From: Blasia pusilla
Lineage: Eukaryota; Marchantiophyta; Marchantiopsida; Blasiales
Reading direction: 5' to 3'
Length of the DNA: 64,000 bases
Assembly (NCBI GenBank): GCA_050084515.1
Contig: CM114273.1
Span: forward strand, 23,994,001 to 24,058,000
A program made the translations under genes and the position numbers. Shown piece after piece: positions 34,283 to 46,966 of this stretch (the first letter of the stretch is position 1; each line of letters begins with the position of its first letter). The notes beneath the pieces were generated by a model that worked only from the letters and a program-made list of their open reading frames with translations, was not told the DNA's origin and did not search any database.

Positions 34283-36240
34283 TAGTATCCCCATCACTTA
34301 ATTCAAAAGGCATTAGGAGGTGTCAAGAAGGGGATAAAATTGGAGGCCTACCCCATAACAAAGCATTTGGACTTTCGAGGGCCTTTGTGTTCCATGTCCG
34401 CATGAGCATTTCGCATACGTGTGACAAGTATGCAATGATGGAGTGAAGTAGCGTAGATAACCATCATCATAATTAACTCTCGAGAGCTATTTTAAATTAA
34501 TTTCGAGTAATCCTATTTGTAAAATGAAAGGACACTCTTCAATAATAATAGAAATTATTAGTGTAAACCCTTACGATACACAAATTTAAATTACATCGCA
34601 TAATTATCTTGAAATATTATTTAAAAATAATTTTAACCGACATTATTAATGTGGAAGAAAAAAATCTCATTAATTGAAAATACCAAAAGGAAAAATATTT
34701 ATGAAATACCTCAATAAAAAATATTGTGTGTAATACTAGGAAAATAAAAAAAAGTTTGAAGAACTTTTGCCGAAGAATAATCTGAACTTTTGCTAAAGAA
34801 TAATCTGAAAGAAAGGGTCTAATGTATCAGTGTTATCTGGTGAGTTCTTTGTGACAGGATTCTGATCCCGATGGTAGAAGGTTTTATCCGTAGGTGTTAA
34901 GGTTTTTTAGAGTCTCGGAACTAGTTGCAGACTCCCGCAGGTGCGAAGCCTTGCTGAAATGTGTAGATCCTGCTGGTCGGAAATGTCTGGATCCTTGATT
35001 CTCATCCGTTTCAAACCTGGAGCTCTGCTCGTTTCCAACGCGCCACACTTTGCCTCGGATCCGTGATTACGCCGTAATCATGGTTCCACACTCCGGTCAA
35101 TTTCCGCTTCGCATTCATGAGTCGGGAGGTGGAGGAGGCTTGAAGTACGTTTGGAACTTTGGATCCCCTATCCACCGTCGATCTTCACTTTCAAAACGTG
35201 TCGGTAGTTCTATACGTTGCGAGTCTCAACCGTAGGTCCGTGGAAGACTGCCAGTATCCGCGATGAGCATTGCGCTGCGCTGCGCTGGGGCGAATTTTGG
35301 CACAAGGGTTTCACGGGTCGTCAAGAACCCGTCGCGGGCGCCTCGGCAACGTGTTAGGACATGAGTTGAACTCCAGGCGTGGTGGTGCTGCTGTCTGTGG
35401 ACGCGTAGAGATACCTTTGATCACAGAGTTGGTTAAGACGACAAGAAGCTCGCAGACCGTTATAGTTTGTATCAGAACGTGGTTAAATTAATTCTGAGGG
35501 TGTCAATCGCTATCTACGAAGCATCTAAGCTAAGCGCCGTTATAGGCAGAAAACGTTTTAAATTACGAGCCTAGGAGAATTCTGAGCAAGACTGCTATTC
35601 GTCCTCGCCTTGAGACGTTGCAGGTCAGGGAAGCTCTTCTCTTGAACGAGTACTTGGGAGCAAGTGTTGACGTTCGAAAAATTGGTGGATATTTTCCGCT
35701 GTTTCGCTACTCCGATTCCAGCTCTCGTCTCGGGGACGTCTCTTGAACGAGAGTATTGTAGTAGACTCTACAGGATTTGCTCTCCTCTAATGGTTTTCAG
35801 TCTTCATCCCCTGCCCGTTATTTGCCATCTGTGCTCTCAAGTTAACGCTCCCGCATTGTAGAGGTCTCAGTGAGCTCATAGAATTCGTCTCGATCGAACT
35901 TTGCTTTCTCATCAGTTTAGACAACTGGAGGACTGGTTCATAAGAAGTAACCACAACTTCTCGAAACCAATATGTTGCTGATCACTTCAATGATAACGCT
36001 TGCGGAAGATATCGATCATACGATGGACGTCTACTAGCTAACTTAACCTGTGAAAGTTTCGTCATTCAGAGGAACATCAATCATCGACGTCAAAATTTCT
36101 GCAGTTTTGAAAGATAGCAGAATAACAGTGAAGGTTTGAATTTATGTTTGAGTATGGGATGTAGCTAAGTTCAGAGAGTTACATACACACTCAAAAGGGA
36201 GAAGGTAGACGTTAGTGATCAAATTAAGCGTGGCAACACA
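34283..36240 (+). promoter_or_regulatory. Upstream region of the NAT gene, features unassigned
   Basis: About 2 kb without a recognised gene. The left part (to 34830) is AT-rich; the right part (34900-36200) is of mixed composition and probably holds the promoter and 5' untranslated region of the transporter gene at 36241. I could not identify a specific TATA box or start site. GAACGAG phrases recur at 35645 and 35745. Confidence 0.35.
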
Positions 36241-39200
36241 ATGGCGGACTCTGCGGACGCGTCAACTGCTGTTGTAGGGACTCCAGTGGGAAGTCCCAAA
36301 CATACAACTAATGGCATTAGGGCCGAAGATTTTCAGCATCCTCAGCAGGAGCAGCTACCTGGGATCAAATATTCTGTCAACGACAATCCACCTTGGCGTA
36401 CGTTTCTCGCTCTTAGTCTCAGCTGCACAAATCTTGCTAAACAGTCCTCAGAAAGATGACTAGCAATGTCCATATTATCCTGAACATTGTCACGTTAAAT
36501 TTTTTTTTGCTACTACACGTGGACAGTTGACGATTGCTTTACCCGCTTCGGTTGTTTCACGGGTGATCAACGAGTTAGATTTCCAATTTCTTGTAGTGAC
36601 TGCTCAAACTAGTACAAGTGTATAATCTTGCTTGATGGATCTCTGGTGAGAAAATTAGTAAGAGTTCTCGTAGACGCTCAAGTCTGATGTCTCTGTTATT
36701 CATGTGCCGAAAAGCCATGAATTACATCTGAGAGTAGACACGTTTTGTCAGTACACTTGGCAAAATCTTTATCCATGATTAGGAAGGGAGAGGACCACAA
36801 AAGGCCATGGACACACTCTTACTGAGACTTATCTATCACATGCAATTACTAATATATTGCAGCATTCCGTAAACAGCGTCATCTTTAATGCGAAATATTT
36901 GAATCGTTAATCCCCCGTGGTCGGAATTGAAAGAAGATAGATCTAACACACTGATATCGAAGGTGGCCTTGCATGATGCGTTGCAGCGGAAACAATTGTG
37001 TTGGCGTTTCAGCACTATCTTACGATGCTCGGCTCTACTGTGATGATCCCTAGCCTTCTTGTGCCAATGATGGGAGGAAATAATGTAAGTCACTCCTAAG
37101 ATTCGCTTCAGTAGCGCTTCCTCCGAATTCTATTCCAAAAATTGGCATCTTTTGAAAGGAGATCTAGAGCAAAATTTCACACCCACTCAAGTAAACTCCA
37201 AGTTCACTTTCAAAGGTTTGATGCCTCATTTCAATCTGAAGTCCTCGGATGAACGTGGAGATTCAAGATCGATGATATGCCTATTTAAACCAGAGTAAAA
37301 AGAACTGAACCTACAACTGTTTTGGTTTGTAACTTGAAGTCATCTAGATGATATCTTAGCAAGCTACACTTTTCCAAACCCATTTTCACCATATGGAAAA
37401 CTCTTTCCCCTAAGTCGTCTATCTCAAGTGCGCCACTTACACTGCATATGACAAATAGTACTGTTGACTTGGTGCAGGCGGACAAGGCCAAAGTCATTCA
37501 GACTATGCTCTTTGTATCGGGGCTCAGCACGCTGCTTCAAACAACTTTCGGAACAAGATTGCCCACGGTGGTCAGGGGTTCCTTTGCATTCATCATCCCT
37601 ACCATTATCGTCATTCACTCTCCGAAATTGATGGCGATTGAAGACAATCACATAGTGAGTACAACTATTAGCAGAAGGCTGAAGTTGCTTACATTCTCTT
37701 CTACATGAATCCGGTAAAGAGTGTCTTATGTGCATCATCTCCGGCCCAAAAATGCAGTAGTAGTTTTTTAGATTACCCATAGAATACTTCAGCAGACTTC
37801 CGGCATATTCTGCGGAGGTCCACCAGTTATAGTTACAGTCTGCATATATTGGTCGCCCATGCACGGTCTAGCAGCTTCACAGCAAGGCGAGCAACTAGAT
37901 CGTACTTACATGATCTTGGCTTACTCACGCGTTCTGCGGCGATATGACAGAGATTCCTTCATTCCATGCGCGCAATTCAAGGAGCTCTCATTTCTTCGTC
38001 CAGTCTACACATCGTTCTTGGTTTCAGCGGGCTATGGGGTATCTTGACCAGGTAAGTGCAAGATTAAAATCTTTACAAACGCATCCACGCGTTTACCTGG
38101 ACCTTCATAAATTTTCCTGTGACTAGGTCTAGAATGATTATCGTTCAATTTCTAGGTCTAGAATGATAATCGTTCAATTTCTAGGTCTAGAATGATTATC
38201 GTTCAATTTCGAGTTTCCGCATTTGGATGCAATTGAACCGCTTTCAGGACTTGCAATCTTTTGCTTTTACGCTGATGTGAACGTTGTAAACTCTCGTAAT
38301 CGCAGATACATTAGCCCTATTGTAATTGCTCCGACTATCTGCATGGTCGGGCTTGGTCTCTACGACTATGCCTTCCCAGGAGTGAGTCTCGATTCTACTC
38401 CTGATGCTTGATCAAAGTTCCAAGCCTAACTTAGCGTGTGTACGTGATTGAGGGGCGATGATGATTGCGAGAGTTTGCAAATTTTTACTGGCAGATTGGA
38501 TGTTACTCTCGACTTACTGAGTACATTTAAGCTATACTATGTTGGTCAAGTCGCAAGGACCTTAAAAATTCTGGTTTATAAATGCAGGTCGGCAAGTGCG
38601 TGGAAATCGGGATCCCCACAATCATCATCATTGTTATATTTTCTCAGGTTGCACCACAAGATTAAAATTCTCAAAATGTGGGGCAGTTTGAGGATAATAA
38701 TTGGCAACAGCCCTAGCCTCTAGCAGTGTTGTTTTCCGGGAACATCTGAGTCGTACGTTGTAGAAATGTCTGTCCAATCGTAAGGAAAACTTGAGTAACA
38801 GAACAAACCAATGACGGTGTCAACCTTACAACAAGCTTTTCGTGAAGTTAATAACTCTCTTCGGAAGAGGAATCTCCTCTCTCGAATACAAAAATTCAGG
38901 CCCACATAGAAATCGGTGCTTACCATTCGGAGGAAGATGCTTGATGTCTTAACAAGAATGTGAAGATTGGAACTCAACTCTGTCAAATTTGCTTACATTT
39001 CTGTTTGGAGTATTTTCTGTTGTAATGCTCAGTTTCTCAGACATGTCAAATTGCGCGACATCCCTATCTTCGAGTTGTACCCGATTCTTCTGGGAGTGGC
39101 TGTTACATGGGCATACGCACATCTGTTGACCGTGAGTGGCGCTTATACTCATGCTAGCCCCAAGGGTTCACGCCACTGCCGAACTGATCATTCACACATA

Positions 39201-42005
39201 ATCGGCTCTTCTCCATGGTGAGTACGTTAATTGAATCTCGTTTAATTGTACAGATCTTATAGTAAGTATGCTGGCCGTACTTACTATAAGATCATAGCTG
39301 GTGGCCTAAACGAATAAACGAAAGAGTGACTATCTGTGAGGCTTTCTATAAGGATGCTTTTTCCTTCGCCGGGGGCAAGAGAAAGCATCGAATTGCGTGC
39401 CAAAAAGAGTGTAAGGTGTCAAGCCAAGCCAAAAAGCCACCTTAACGTAGACCCATGTATCTAGTGATTTAGGCGAAATTGAGGTATTCGTACAGGATTT
39501 GCCACAATTCTCTTTGGGTTTGGGAATCATGTTCAAATCTTTGTGAACCAACTCAGGTTGTCCTTAAATAGGCCTTCGCAGAGACCATATATAACGTAAT
39601 TTTCTTTCTTTCTTTTTAATGAATTGATCTTATTACTGCAATACCTAAAGTAGACTTGTCATTTCCTAGTTCAATTTTCATAAATTGGGTTGTGGTTGGC
39701 ATCGATAATATTTCAGCATCTTGACTGTCGACGAGGATATCTACAAGTGAAGAATAAGTTCAATTAATCTTTTCTCTCACAGGATCCATATTCCTTTGCC
39801 ATTGCAATGGGGAGCGCCAACTTTTGATGTTGGACATACCTTTGGTATGATGGCAGGAGCTCTTGCTGCCCTTCTGGAGGTATATCTCTTCGCCTCTCAT
39901 GAATAAACCTGTGTTGCGTGTATTGCATTGATTATGCATTGATTTACTGCACTGGAAAATTACTTGCTAATATTTGGTTCTTGATAGAAGTACTCTTTGC
40001 GATGTGCAGTCAACGGGAGACTTCTATGCACTATCACGACTTTCTGGTGCTACACCTCCTCCACCGTATGTCATTAGTCGTGGAATAGGTTGGGAGGTAA
40101 GTCAATTCATGGATGGCATCGTATTCCTTAGGCAGTAGAGCTGTTCGTTTTGCAGCTACTTTTAGATTATAATATAAAATTTGTATCGTGCAGTCTACAA
40201 AGGTTTACCAGTTTCACGTATTACAGGGAATCGGGATTTTGATGGATGGAGTATTTGGAACGTCCACAGGATCCACTGTTTCTACGTAAGTGAGACACCC
40301 TCATAAATTCAAAGCAATTTTTTTCTCCCTTTCTTCTTGTTTAGGTGAGGAAAGAAACTGAAGTACAATAATTCAATGTGGAGCGTTCTACTCATTGTAA
40401 GAAAGAAGTAAGACCCTATGTTCTAGTTTCTCAACTCGGTCCTAACCCTGTTGCAATGTTAAATTAATCCAGCGAGAATATGGGGGTCATCGATGTCACT
40501 AAGGTCGGGAGCCGTCGCGTGGTGCAAATTTCGGCAGGGTTTATACTTGTGCTTTCGTTATTAGGTTTGTACCTTCACTATTTTAGGGCATCATTTTATA
40601 TCCCAAGATTTGAATTTAAATCTTTTCAGGTAATGAGTTTTTAGACCAGATTTCTAAATTTGAATGAAAGAATAAATTCTAACTTGGAAGAATTAAATGA
40701 TTCAAATCATTGCCAACTACACTTTTAGGGAAGTTTGGAGGAATCTTTGCATCAATACCTGAACCAATCATCGCTGGCGTTTTCTGTGTCATGTTTGGGA
40801 TAATCGGTAAGCTTCGAAGCCTCCAATTTTATTTTGAATTGTGGTGATTTAGCACTGTAGGCTAAGGAAACATAACTTGATGTAGGAAAAGCATTCTAAG
40901 CTATTTTGGACTAATAGTTGGGAGCAAAGTTCCTTAATTATCCCTTTGTGGTTAAGTATGAAATCCGTGAAGACTCCAACGTTCCATTTCGTTTTTCTTA
41001 AACCTGTCTTATCTCTTCACTTGACTCACGTTTAATTTAATCGTGGATCTTTGAATTATTTTCGAGTGGATGATTCACGTTTTGAATGTTGATTCTTTTC
41101 GAAGCTACACATCTACACTTTGGTAGAAAAATTTGTAGAGTTTGACCCCTTTCTCACAAAATAACCCAACTTCTAACCCAACCTCTTGACGAAATTTTCT
41201 TTTTTTGGTTGATACCTTACCGACATACTCTTTGTGAAATTGTGATTGATGTGTAGCGGCCATCGGCATCTCAAGCCTTCAATTTGCAAATATGAATTCT
41301 CCGAGAAACATCTTTATTGTCGGTTTTGCACTTTTTATGGGTTTATCCGTACCAAAATATTTCAGTGAATATCAAACTGCTGCGGGCCATGGTCCTGCGC
41401 ACACACATGCACTTTGGGTAAGTTGTCAACTCTTGCTTACCTACAATTGCTACCGGTACACATTGATCCATTGTTGGAACTTGTTGCCGGAATTACCAAG
41501 AATTTTAGTATTATTATTATTGAATTACTTGATGTATTATTGGAGTTATGACTTAACAAACGCTCGGAATACCTGCGAATGACAAGCATGAACAGGATTA
41601 ATTCTCTCACATAGACTTACCTTGTATAATCCCTATGAGAGTTGGTATACTAAATTTATTGTTTACTCTCTAGGCGATGGGGACGATTCTTTGTAAATAG
41701 AAACTCACCATGTTCGGCTTGTTGTGATCGATTGCTATCTACAACAGTTCAACGATATCATGAATACTTTGTTTGCGTCTGGCACGACAGTGGTGGTTGT
41801 GATCACTGTAATCTTGGATAGCACTATGGCGGCCTCTAGAAAGGATCGAGGGCTCCTATGGTGGGACAAATTTCGTGCTTATGCAGCAGATCCTCGAAAC
41901 TTGGAGTTCTATAAGTTGCCGCTGGGTTTGAACAAGTTCTTCCCTCCACCGGTTTATCCCACAAACCTTATTCCTAAAAGTAATCAATGTTTCGTTCTCC
42001 ATTGA
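36241..42005 (+). CDS. NAT: Nucleobase-ascorbate transporter (NAT/NCS2 family), 14 exons
   Basis: Exons: 36241-36397, 36987-37084, 37478-37654, 37951-38051, 38306-38381, 38588-38647, 39033-39217, 39783-39879, 40010-40096, 40227-40285, 40473-40564, 40729-40806, 41257-41417 and 41748-42005. All introns are GT-AG and the phases agree, giving 561 residues, the usual length for plant NATs. The start fits the family N-terminus (EQLPGIKYSVNDNPPW). TM1 carries the QH motif (VLAFQHYLTMLGSTVMIPS, Q61-H62). GHTFGMMAGALAALLESTGD holds the conserved TM8 glutamate (about E317). The signature ENMGVIDVTK (about 367-376) fits [QEP]-N-x-G-x4-T-[RKG]. NFIVGF-like and FYKLPLGLNKFFPP end the protein. NATs are multi-span membrane symporters for xanthine, uric acid and other nucleobases; the substrate here is unknown. 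The gene looks intact. Confidence 0.93.
38123..38209 (+). repeat. 29-bp tandem repeat, three copies, in NAT intron 4
   Basis: Three units starting CTAGGTCTAGAATGAT at about 38123, 38152 and 38181; the middle one differs by a single base. The repeat lies wholly inside the intron 38052-38305. Confidence 0.9.
39253..39293. repeat. Perfect 16-bp hairpin in NAT intron 7
   Basis: GATCTTATAGTAAGTA (39253-39268) and its exact reverse complement (39278-39293) flank a 9-base loop. It lies 36 bases after the exon 7 donor site; each arm strand holds a GTAAGT that resembles a splice donor. Confidence 0.92.
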
Positions 42006-44629
42006 GTCCTTTGCTGTCTCTTACAATAATTTAAATCGAAGAAACAAGCTAGCTTGGATAAGGAACAACAATAACTGCTGATACGCAGCTAATTACAATT
42101 AATTATTTGCATAATTCTATTCTCATGTCGGCGTGACGAGCGGTCCATTTGCTATATTTCTTCCAATCTAAATTAGTCTACAAAATTTTAATAATTAAAT
42201 TTTCAATTAATTTATGTACAATTTAGATGATACTTACTAAACTTTTCGGAACAGCAAGATGGACCATACTCGATGGCTACAATCACTTTGCAACCACCAC
42301 CATTACAAGAGCACCGGGCTGAACGTCCTTAGACAGCCATATGATATGTTCATGGAAACGAAATGTGGAAGTTGTTGGGCTTCATTGACGCTATACCTTG
42401 TGGTGAGTACTTTGGATGCTTTGTTTTGAGATCATGCACTGTTTGAAGTTCATCCCGTAGTTTTTGCATGAAGCTTATTTCTGTTATGATTCGCCTTCCT
42501 GATCAACTTTAATCGTACCCATACAGGATGCATATAGTCGAGAAATTTTGTCAGCAAAACCTTTGCATTGTACATTTATGCTATTGTCGGTTCGACCTCA
42601 GTAAGGTCCGAAGAGTGACGTGGTGGTAGCCTTAAACATCCCCTGAGCACGTTGTAAGTATTACCCTGCCATGGTTATTGAAGAAGGCAGAGGAATGATT
42701 TCCTTTGGAATATACATTTGAAAGGATTTTTTTCAGAAGATTCAGCATTTGTGCAGTGTATATTCTTTACTTACATCCCAAAATATCCAGCTTTGGATAA
42801 AAAATAAACGTTCGAGGAACTTTTGAGAAAATTTAGAGGCGTGGAACTTACTAAAACTCTAAACCTCAACGGACGTGATATGGAATTAATCACCTTTTCG
42901 GAACAGCAAGATGGACAATGCTCAATGGCTACAATCACGCTGCAACGACCACCGCCACAAAGGCATCGGTTCTACTAGTTATTTTATGCCCCTTGCAAAT
43001 CCTAACACTTCACTAATGACAAGACGTATCAAGGTTATCACATTACCTCCAAGCCCATGAACTGCCAGAGTGGGACGACCAGCCATGAACTGGAAACCTT
43101 CGAGAGATAAAACGGGTCAGTATGCCCTTTCTCATAGTCTGCTGATGAACCGGTTCAATACCACTTTGATGGGTACGTGTGCTCCCGTTTCTTTCTCGAC
43201 TGGTTTCTACATCCTTATGGGAATGCCCTCCCCTTTGGCGCAATGACTACGCACCTCATCGCGAAGTACTCGTGGGTGAACGGAGCGATAGAGCCTTTGG
43301 TCCAAATGCCATGCCCTAGTAGTAAGTCAGAAGAGTGAAGCGAGAGCGCAGCATTGGAGTTGGGAAGAGTAAATGGAGCCTCTAGAGAGTTCCATTTACG
43401 AGAGTCATCTCGTTCTCTAGATATCTAACCTCTCCGTCCGGACGGTCATGAGCAGCAACAAGAACGCTACCGCTCGCGCTATCGTCGTTTCTGCTGCGCA
43501 TGTTTTGTTCCCGAGATGGTAGGTACAACTTGCCATTTCTTCCCGGTACTCATTCCAACTCAGTATTATTCCGTCCATCAGCCACTGATGGTATCTCCAA
43601 CTATACGACGAGGATTTCTTTGCTAGGGAGTATGAAATGTCTTTTGGGAAGCGGAAACTTACATCAGCTGTTTCACTTGCAGTTGATAGGGGTGTCAAAA
43701 ATCTCCCTATCCGGAAGTACTTGGTCACACGGACTTGCCCCACCTCCCTTTTCCCGACTCCAAAATAGAAAAATAGGTAGCTCTTGAGTTCTATTCCCGG
43801 GAGTTTGTGAGTTCACAACCTCCTCTCCCGTTTCTAATCATGTACTCATGGTTGTGCGGTTATGATGTACTTAGGGATCCTTTAATACGGCTATGTGTAA
43901 AATTGTTGCCCCCTCTTTTTCGGGAAGAAGGGGCAAAACTTGTCCCGGGTGTGCAATTCCGCATAGTCTAATCTTTGAGATCTCCTAATGACATACAAAA
44001 AATGTGTGGCCCTCCAGATTCCAGAACGCCTGCACTCCTTGTCTCCACATTCCATATTTGATTAATTAAATATCCGGAATCCCTATGATGGTGCGTGGAG
44101 TAAAGGTGTCTCGAACGCTTGAACTCTTCGTCTCCACATTTTGCTAAGATCCGGTTATGTCATGTTCTCGGATTAAAATGAAACGCCGTGAACATTTAAG
44201 TATCCCTTTGAAAACACCTCCTCCAAAGATAGTAAAAATATTTATAGCCCCTATAGGCATCATCATCAAACCTCTTAAAATGAACACTTTCCAAGGTCCA
44301 CTACAAAAGAGATGGTAATATATCGAATATGTGAATACTATAGAGAGTTTCTAAAGAAGCATAACTAATGGGACACCACTCCACATTCAAACACCACCAT
44401 GGAGAATAAGTTTTGCAATGAGAGGATAAGTTGAAGTTAGTCCCCTTCTCAATTATATAAGGTATGTACAAGAAACCATAATCTCGAATTCAATTGACTG
44501 TGATGATCTAACCCTAATTAAGATGATCGTGCTTAACTAACTAACCAAAATTAGTCTTTCCTAGTTCATGTGAATACCAAATGTAGCAATTTGGATGTCT
44601 GATAAGCTTGACTATAACTCAATCTTCAA
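42006..44629. other. Downstream of NAT: no gene, one direct repeat
   Basis: Contains the NAT 3' untranslated region and then sequence without convincing genes. A ~74-bp unit at 42242-42316 (CTTTTCGGAACAGCAAGATG at its start) returns at 42893-42966 in the same orientation with about ten differences. Short frames at 43417-43787 overlap on both strands and show no domain. Confidence 0.5.
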
Positions 44630-45060
44630 TACGTATGCATTATTGCATGATAGATATCAATGTCACAATCCAATGGCATATATACACTCATAAACTAGAC
44701 ACGACACTCAATTATGGAACCCAAACATGTAGGTGATTATGTACCAAAAATACCCCATATTCGTCCTAGCTTGTGATTTGGTCCCTTTGACTCTTGACAG
44801 TCATGAACACTTATGGCCCCTACCTAATGTGACATACATCTGGCATTTGTGCGATGCTATGAGAAAACATGTTGGATGATTATGTAGCCATATCATTAGG
44901 GTTACCTTCTTATCATCAATGTCACTTTGAATGAGTGTAGATCTTTAGCTACCTATCTATCTTATGCATATTCGGGATATATCCATCGCGTTTGAGGAAC
45001 CTTTGCAAGACGTAGAGTCAAAGTCAAACATGACATACATCACCCTCTCAAACATCAATC
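44630..45060 (-). mobile_element. Decayed 3' end of an A/C-family element, minus orientation
   Basis: The stretch 44640-44760 resembles the B1 repeat of A, and CCTAGCTTGTGATTTGGTCC near 44766 resembles its polypurine region. 44880-45055 (CATTAGGGTTACCTTCTTATC, ACATCACCCTCTCAAACA) follows the 3' untranslated region and PHD end of A as read on its minus strand. It joins head-on to plus-oriented element C at about 45061. Confidence 0.6.
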
Positions 45061-46040
45061 AATGATGGTCGAGTACTTCTTGAAGTGGATAGATTTGGTT
45101 GCATTGCCTGACAAAGCGAGTGAGGGAGTTGCGTATGCCTTCCTTGATCGAGTGCTGAGTCATTACGGTGCGCCAAGTGAGGTGTTGACAGATGAGGGTA
45201 CAGAGTTCCGCGGGGAGTTTTAGGTCTCGTGTGATCAGGCACTAATCGACCACCGTACTATTTTGCGAGATCATCCTAAGGCGGATGGACTAGCGGAGCA
45301 GATTGTGTAGACGGTGAAGAGAGGACTACACAAGTATGGCTTGCAGAGAGGTCACCTAGGAGATTGGGACCTTCAGTTTCCGTGGTTGGCGATGGGATAC
45401 AGATTCAGCAGGCATGCATCCTTAGTGTATTTCTCACCTTACTATGGCCATGAGCCAAATTTACCTACGGCCATTCGTCGAGATACTGGTGAGGTGTTGA
45501 ACCTTGATGACCCTGATGTATGGATGCGAGCATGTTCTGAGAGGGCTGAGTTTTTTTCGGAGAGTGATGTCCATGGCGTTTGAGAACTTGGCGATTGCGC
45601 AACATCGGGATACGTTGAGGTATGCAACTATTCGGGGAGGTTGTTATCGACCTACTATCCAGAGGTTTCATCAAGGAGACAATGTCTACTTGCAAGAGAC
45701 GGCACCCACGACGTTGGATGTGACTGCAGGGCGCACCATCTTGAGAGTGCGTGAGGTTTTTCCATCCGGTGTTCTCTTATTGGAGGACCGCAATGGTATG
45801 GTTTGGAAGGACCATGTGCATGACCATGCACCATGTCATCTTCCAAACATTGATGGTACAGTTGATCTGAGCTTAGCAATAGTTCATGCAGGCTTGCGGT
45901 GTATGTTGTGTAGTTCCGCCTATGGTGCAGCCACTATGCTAGTCTGTGATGGGTGTTCGAGAGGATGGCATATGGCATGTTTGACACCACCTCTCACTAG
46001 GGTTCCTCAGGGACAATGGATGTGTCCCAGATGTACATAG
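45061..46040 (+). pseudogene. Element C integrase core, tail and PHD finger (two stops, one frameshift)
   Basis: Starts within the core: LKWIDLVALPDKAS, FLDRVLSHYGAPSEVLTDEG and TEFRGEF, then TAG (45221-45223) where other copies have glutamine. ADGLAEQIV is followed by TAG (45308-45310), again in place of glutamine. The core resumes in frame 45314-45583 and shifts near 45555. Frame 45504-46040 has the tail (TILRVREVFPSGVLLLEDRN) and a complete C4HC3 PHD finger: CMLCS, MLVCDGCSRGWHMAC, LTPPL and WMCPRC, ending at the stop. Confidence 0.85.
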
Positions 46041-46215
46041 AGTAGGTAGTTCTATATTCCATGTCCGTGACATGGATGACAAGAAGGCGACTAACGATGG
46101 GGCCACATGAGCACCCGGCCTTTCTACTCTTAGCGTCCTAGAGATGTATGTCGTGGTAGGTAGGCATAGATGGCTATCTGGAGTAAGAGGGACCTGACCA
46201 CGAGCTAGGGGGACG

Positions 46216-46343
46216 ATTGGAGATATTTTGGTACTTCTCGCCTCTATGTATGGATGCCATGAGTTAGCATGGGATCGTGTGTGTTTGTGTGTGTGTTCGA
46301 TGACAGCGATGTATGTTGTGTAGTGATATATATGCGCACGATA
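46216..46343 (+). repeat. B1 terminal repeat of element C
   Basis: Starts ATTGGAGATATTTTGGTACT and ends GCGCACGATA. It is a close copy of B2 at 46842-46966. Confidence 0.85.
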
Positions 46344-46345
46344 AT

Positions 46346-46841
46346 TGTCTCGATTGTTAGGATAGATCGGAGGGATCTAGCAGAGCGTCTATACGAGTAG
46401 TGGAGGACATGCCTAAGAGGTCGAGGATGACATGTTGAAGCCTGAGAGAGCAGGTTTCCCCTTTGTTTCGGCTCATTTGGAGCCATATAGAGAAACCTAC
46501 TATTTCGTATAAGTTTCCATATTGGAAATAGTTGACTTTCCACTTTGGGAAGTGGCCCTTGACCCACTACAGTAGATCAATAGCCAAGGAGATGACTTGC
46601 GAGCATAGGTTACCGTTGAGAGGGCTTGGGAGAGGGAAGGGGGTATACCTCCAAGAGAGAGAGCTCATTCTCTCTTTGTTGAACCTCTTGGCTAAGGCGG
46701 AGGAGCTATGGTCCCTTGCCTTGTGAGTGTAACCCAAGCCTCTCATTAGGAGAGTGGGTCTGGTTTGACATTGAGAGGGACATGTGAGAGTGCACACATG
46801 TGAGAACTATGGTGTTGTGAGAGAGATTGGATCTTACTTTG
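46346..46841 (+). repeat. A2 terminal repeat of element C
   Basis: About 496 bp starting TGTCTCGATTGTTAGGATAG. It contains TTTCGGCTCATTTGGAGCCA and AACCTCTTGGCTAAGGCGGA, which identify related fragments at 10138-10437, 49640-50080 and 51491-51720. Confidence 0.8.
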
Positions 46842-46966
46842 ATTGGAGATATTTTGGTACTTCTCGCCTTTGTGTATGGATGCCATGAGTTAGCATGGGA
46901 TCGTGTGTGTTTGTGTGTGTGTTCCATGACAGCGATGTATGTTGTGTAGCGATGTGTATGTGCACA
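46842..46966 (+). repeat. B2 terminal repeat of element C
   Basis: Copy of B1, ending GTGTATGTGCACA. The exact border is uncertain because an inverted A-type start follows at once. Confidence 0.8.

Larger units (their letters stand above)
45061..46966 (+). mobile_element. Element C: 5'-truncated copy with integrase, PHD finger and B1-A2-B2 end
   Basis: Only the 3' quarter of the element is present: integrase core to PHD finger (45061-46040), 3' untranslated region, polypurine tract near 46205-46215, B1 (46216-46343), A2 (46346-46841) and B2 (46842-46966). B1 and A2 are separated by two bases (AT). After B2 comes ATCCTAAAAGACGTGACA, the reverse complement of an A-repeat start of this family, suggesting that another copy once abutted in the opposite direction. 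Confidence 0.85.

Noticed and set aside
43417-43787. Overlapping frames of 108 and 95 residues on opposite strands
   Set aside because: No recognisable domain, no splice context, and neither shows coding-type composition.
46700-46930. Short frames over the 46.2-47.0 kb terminal repeats as genes
   Set aside because: They follow GT/AC-rich repeat sequence in B1, A2 and B2 and vary between the repeat copies.
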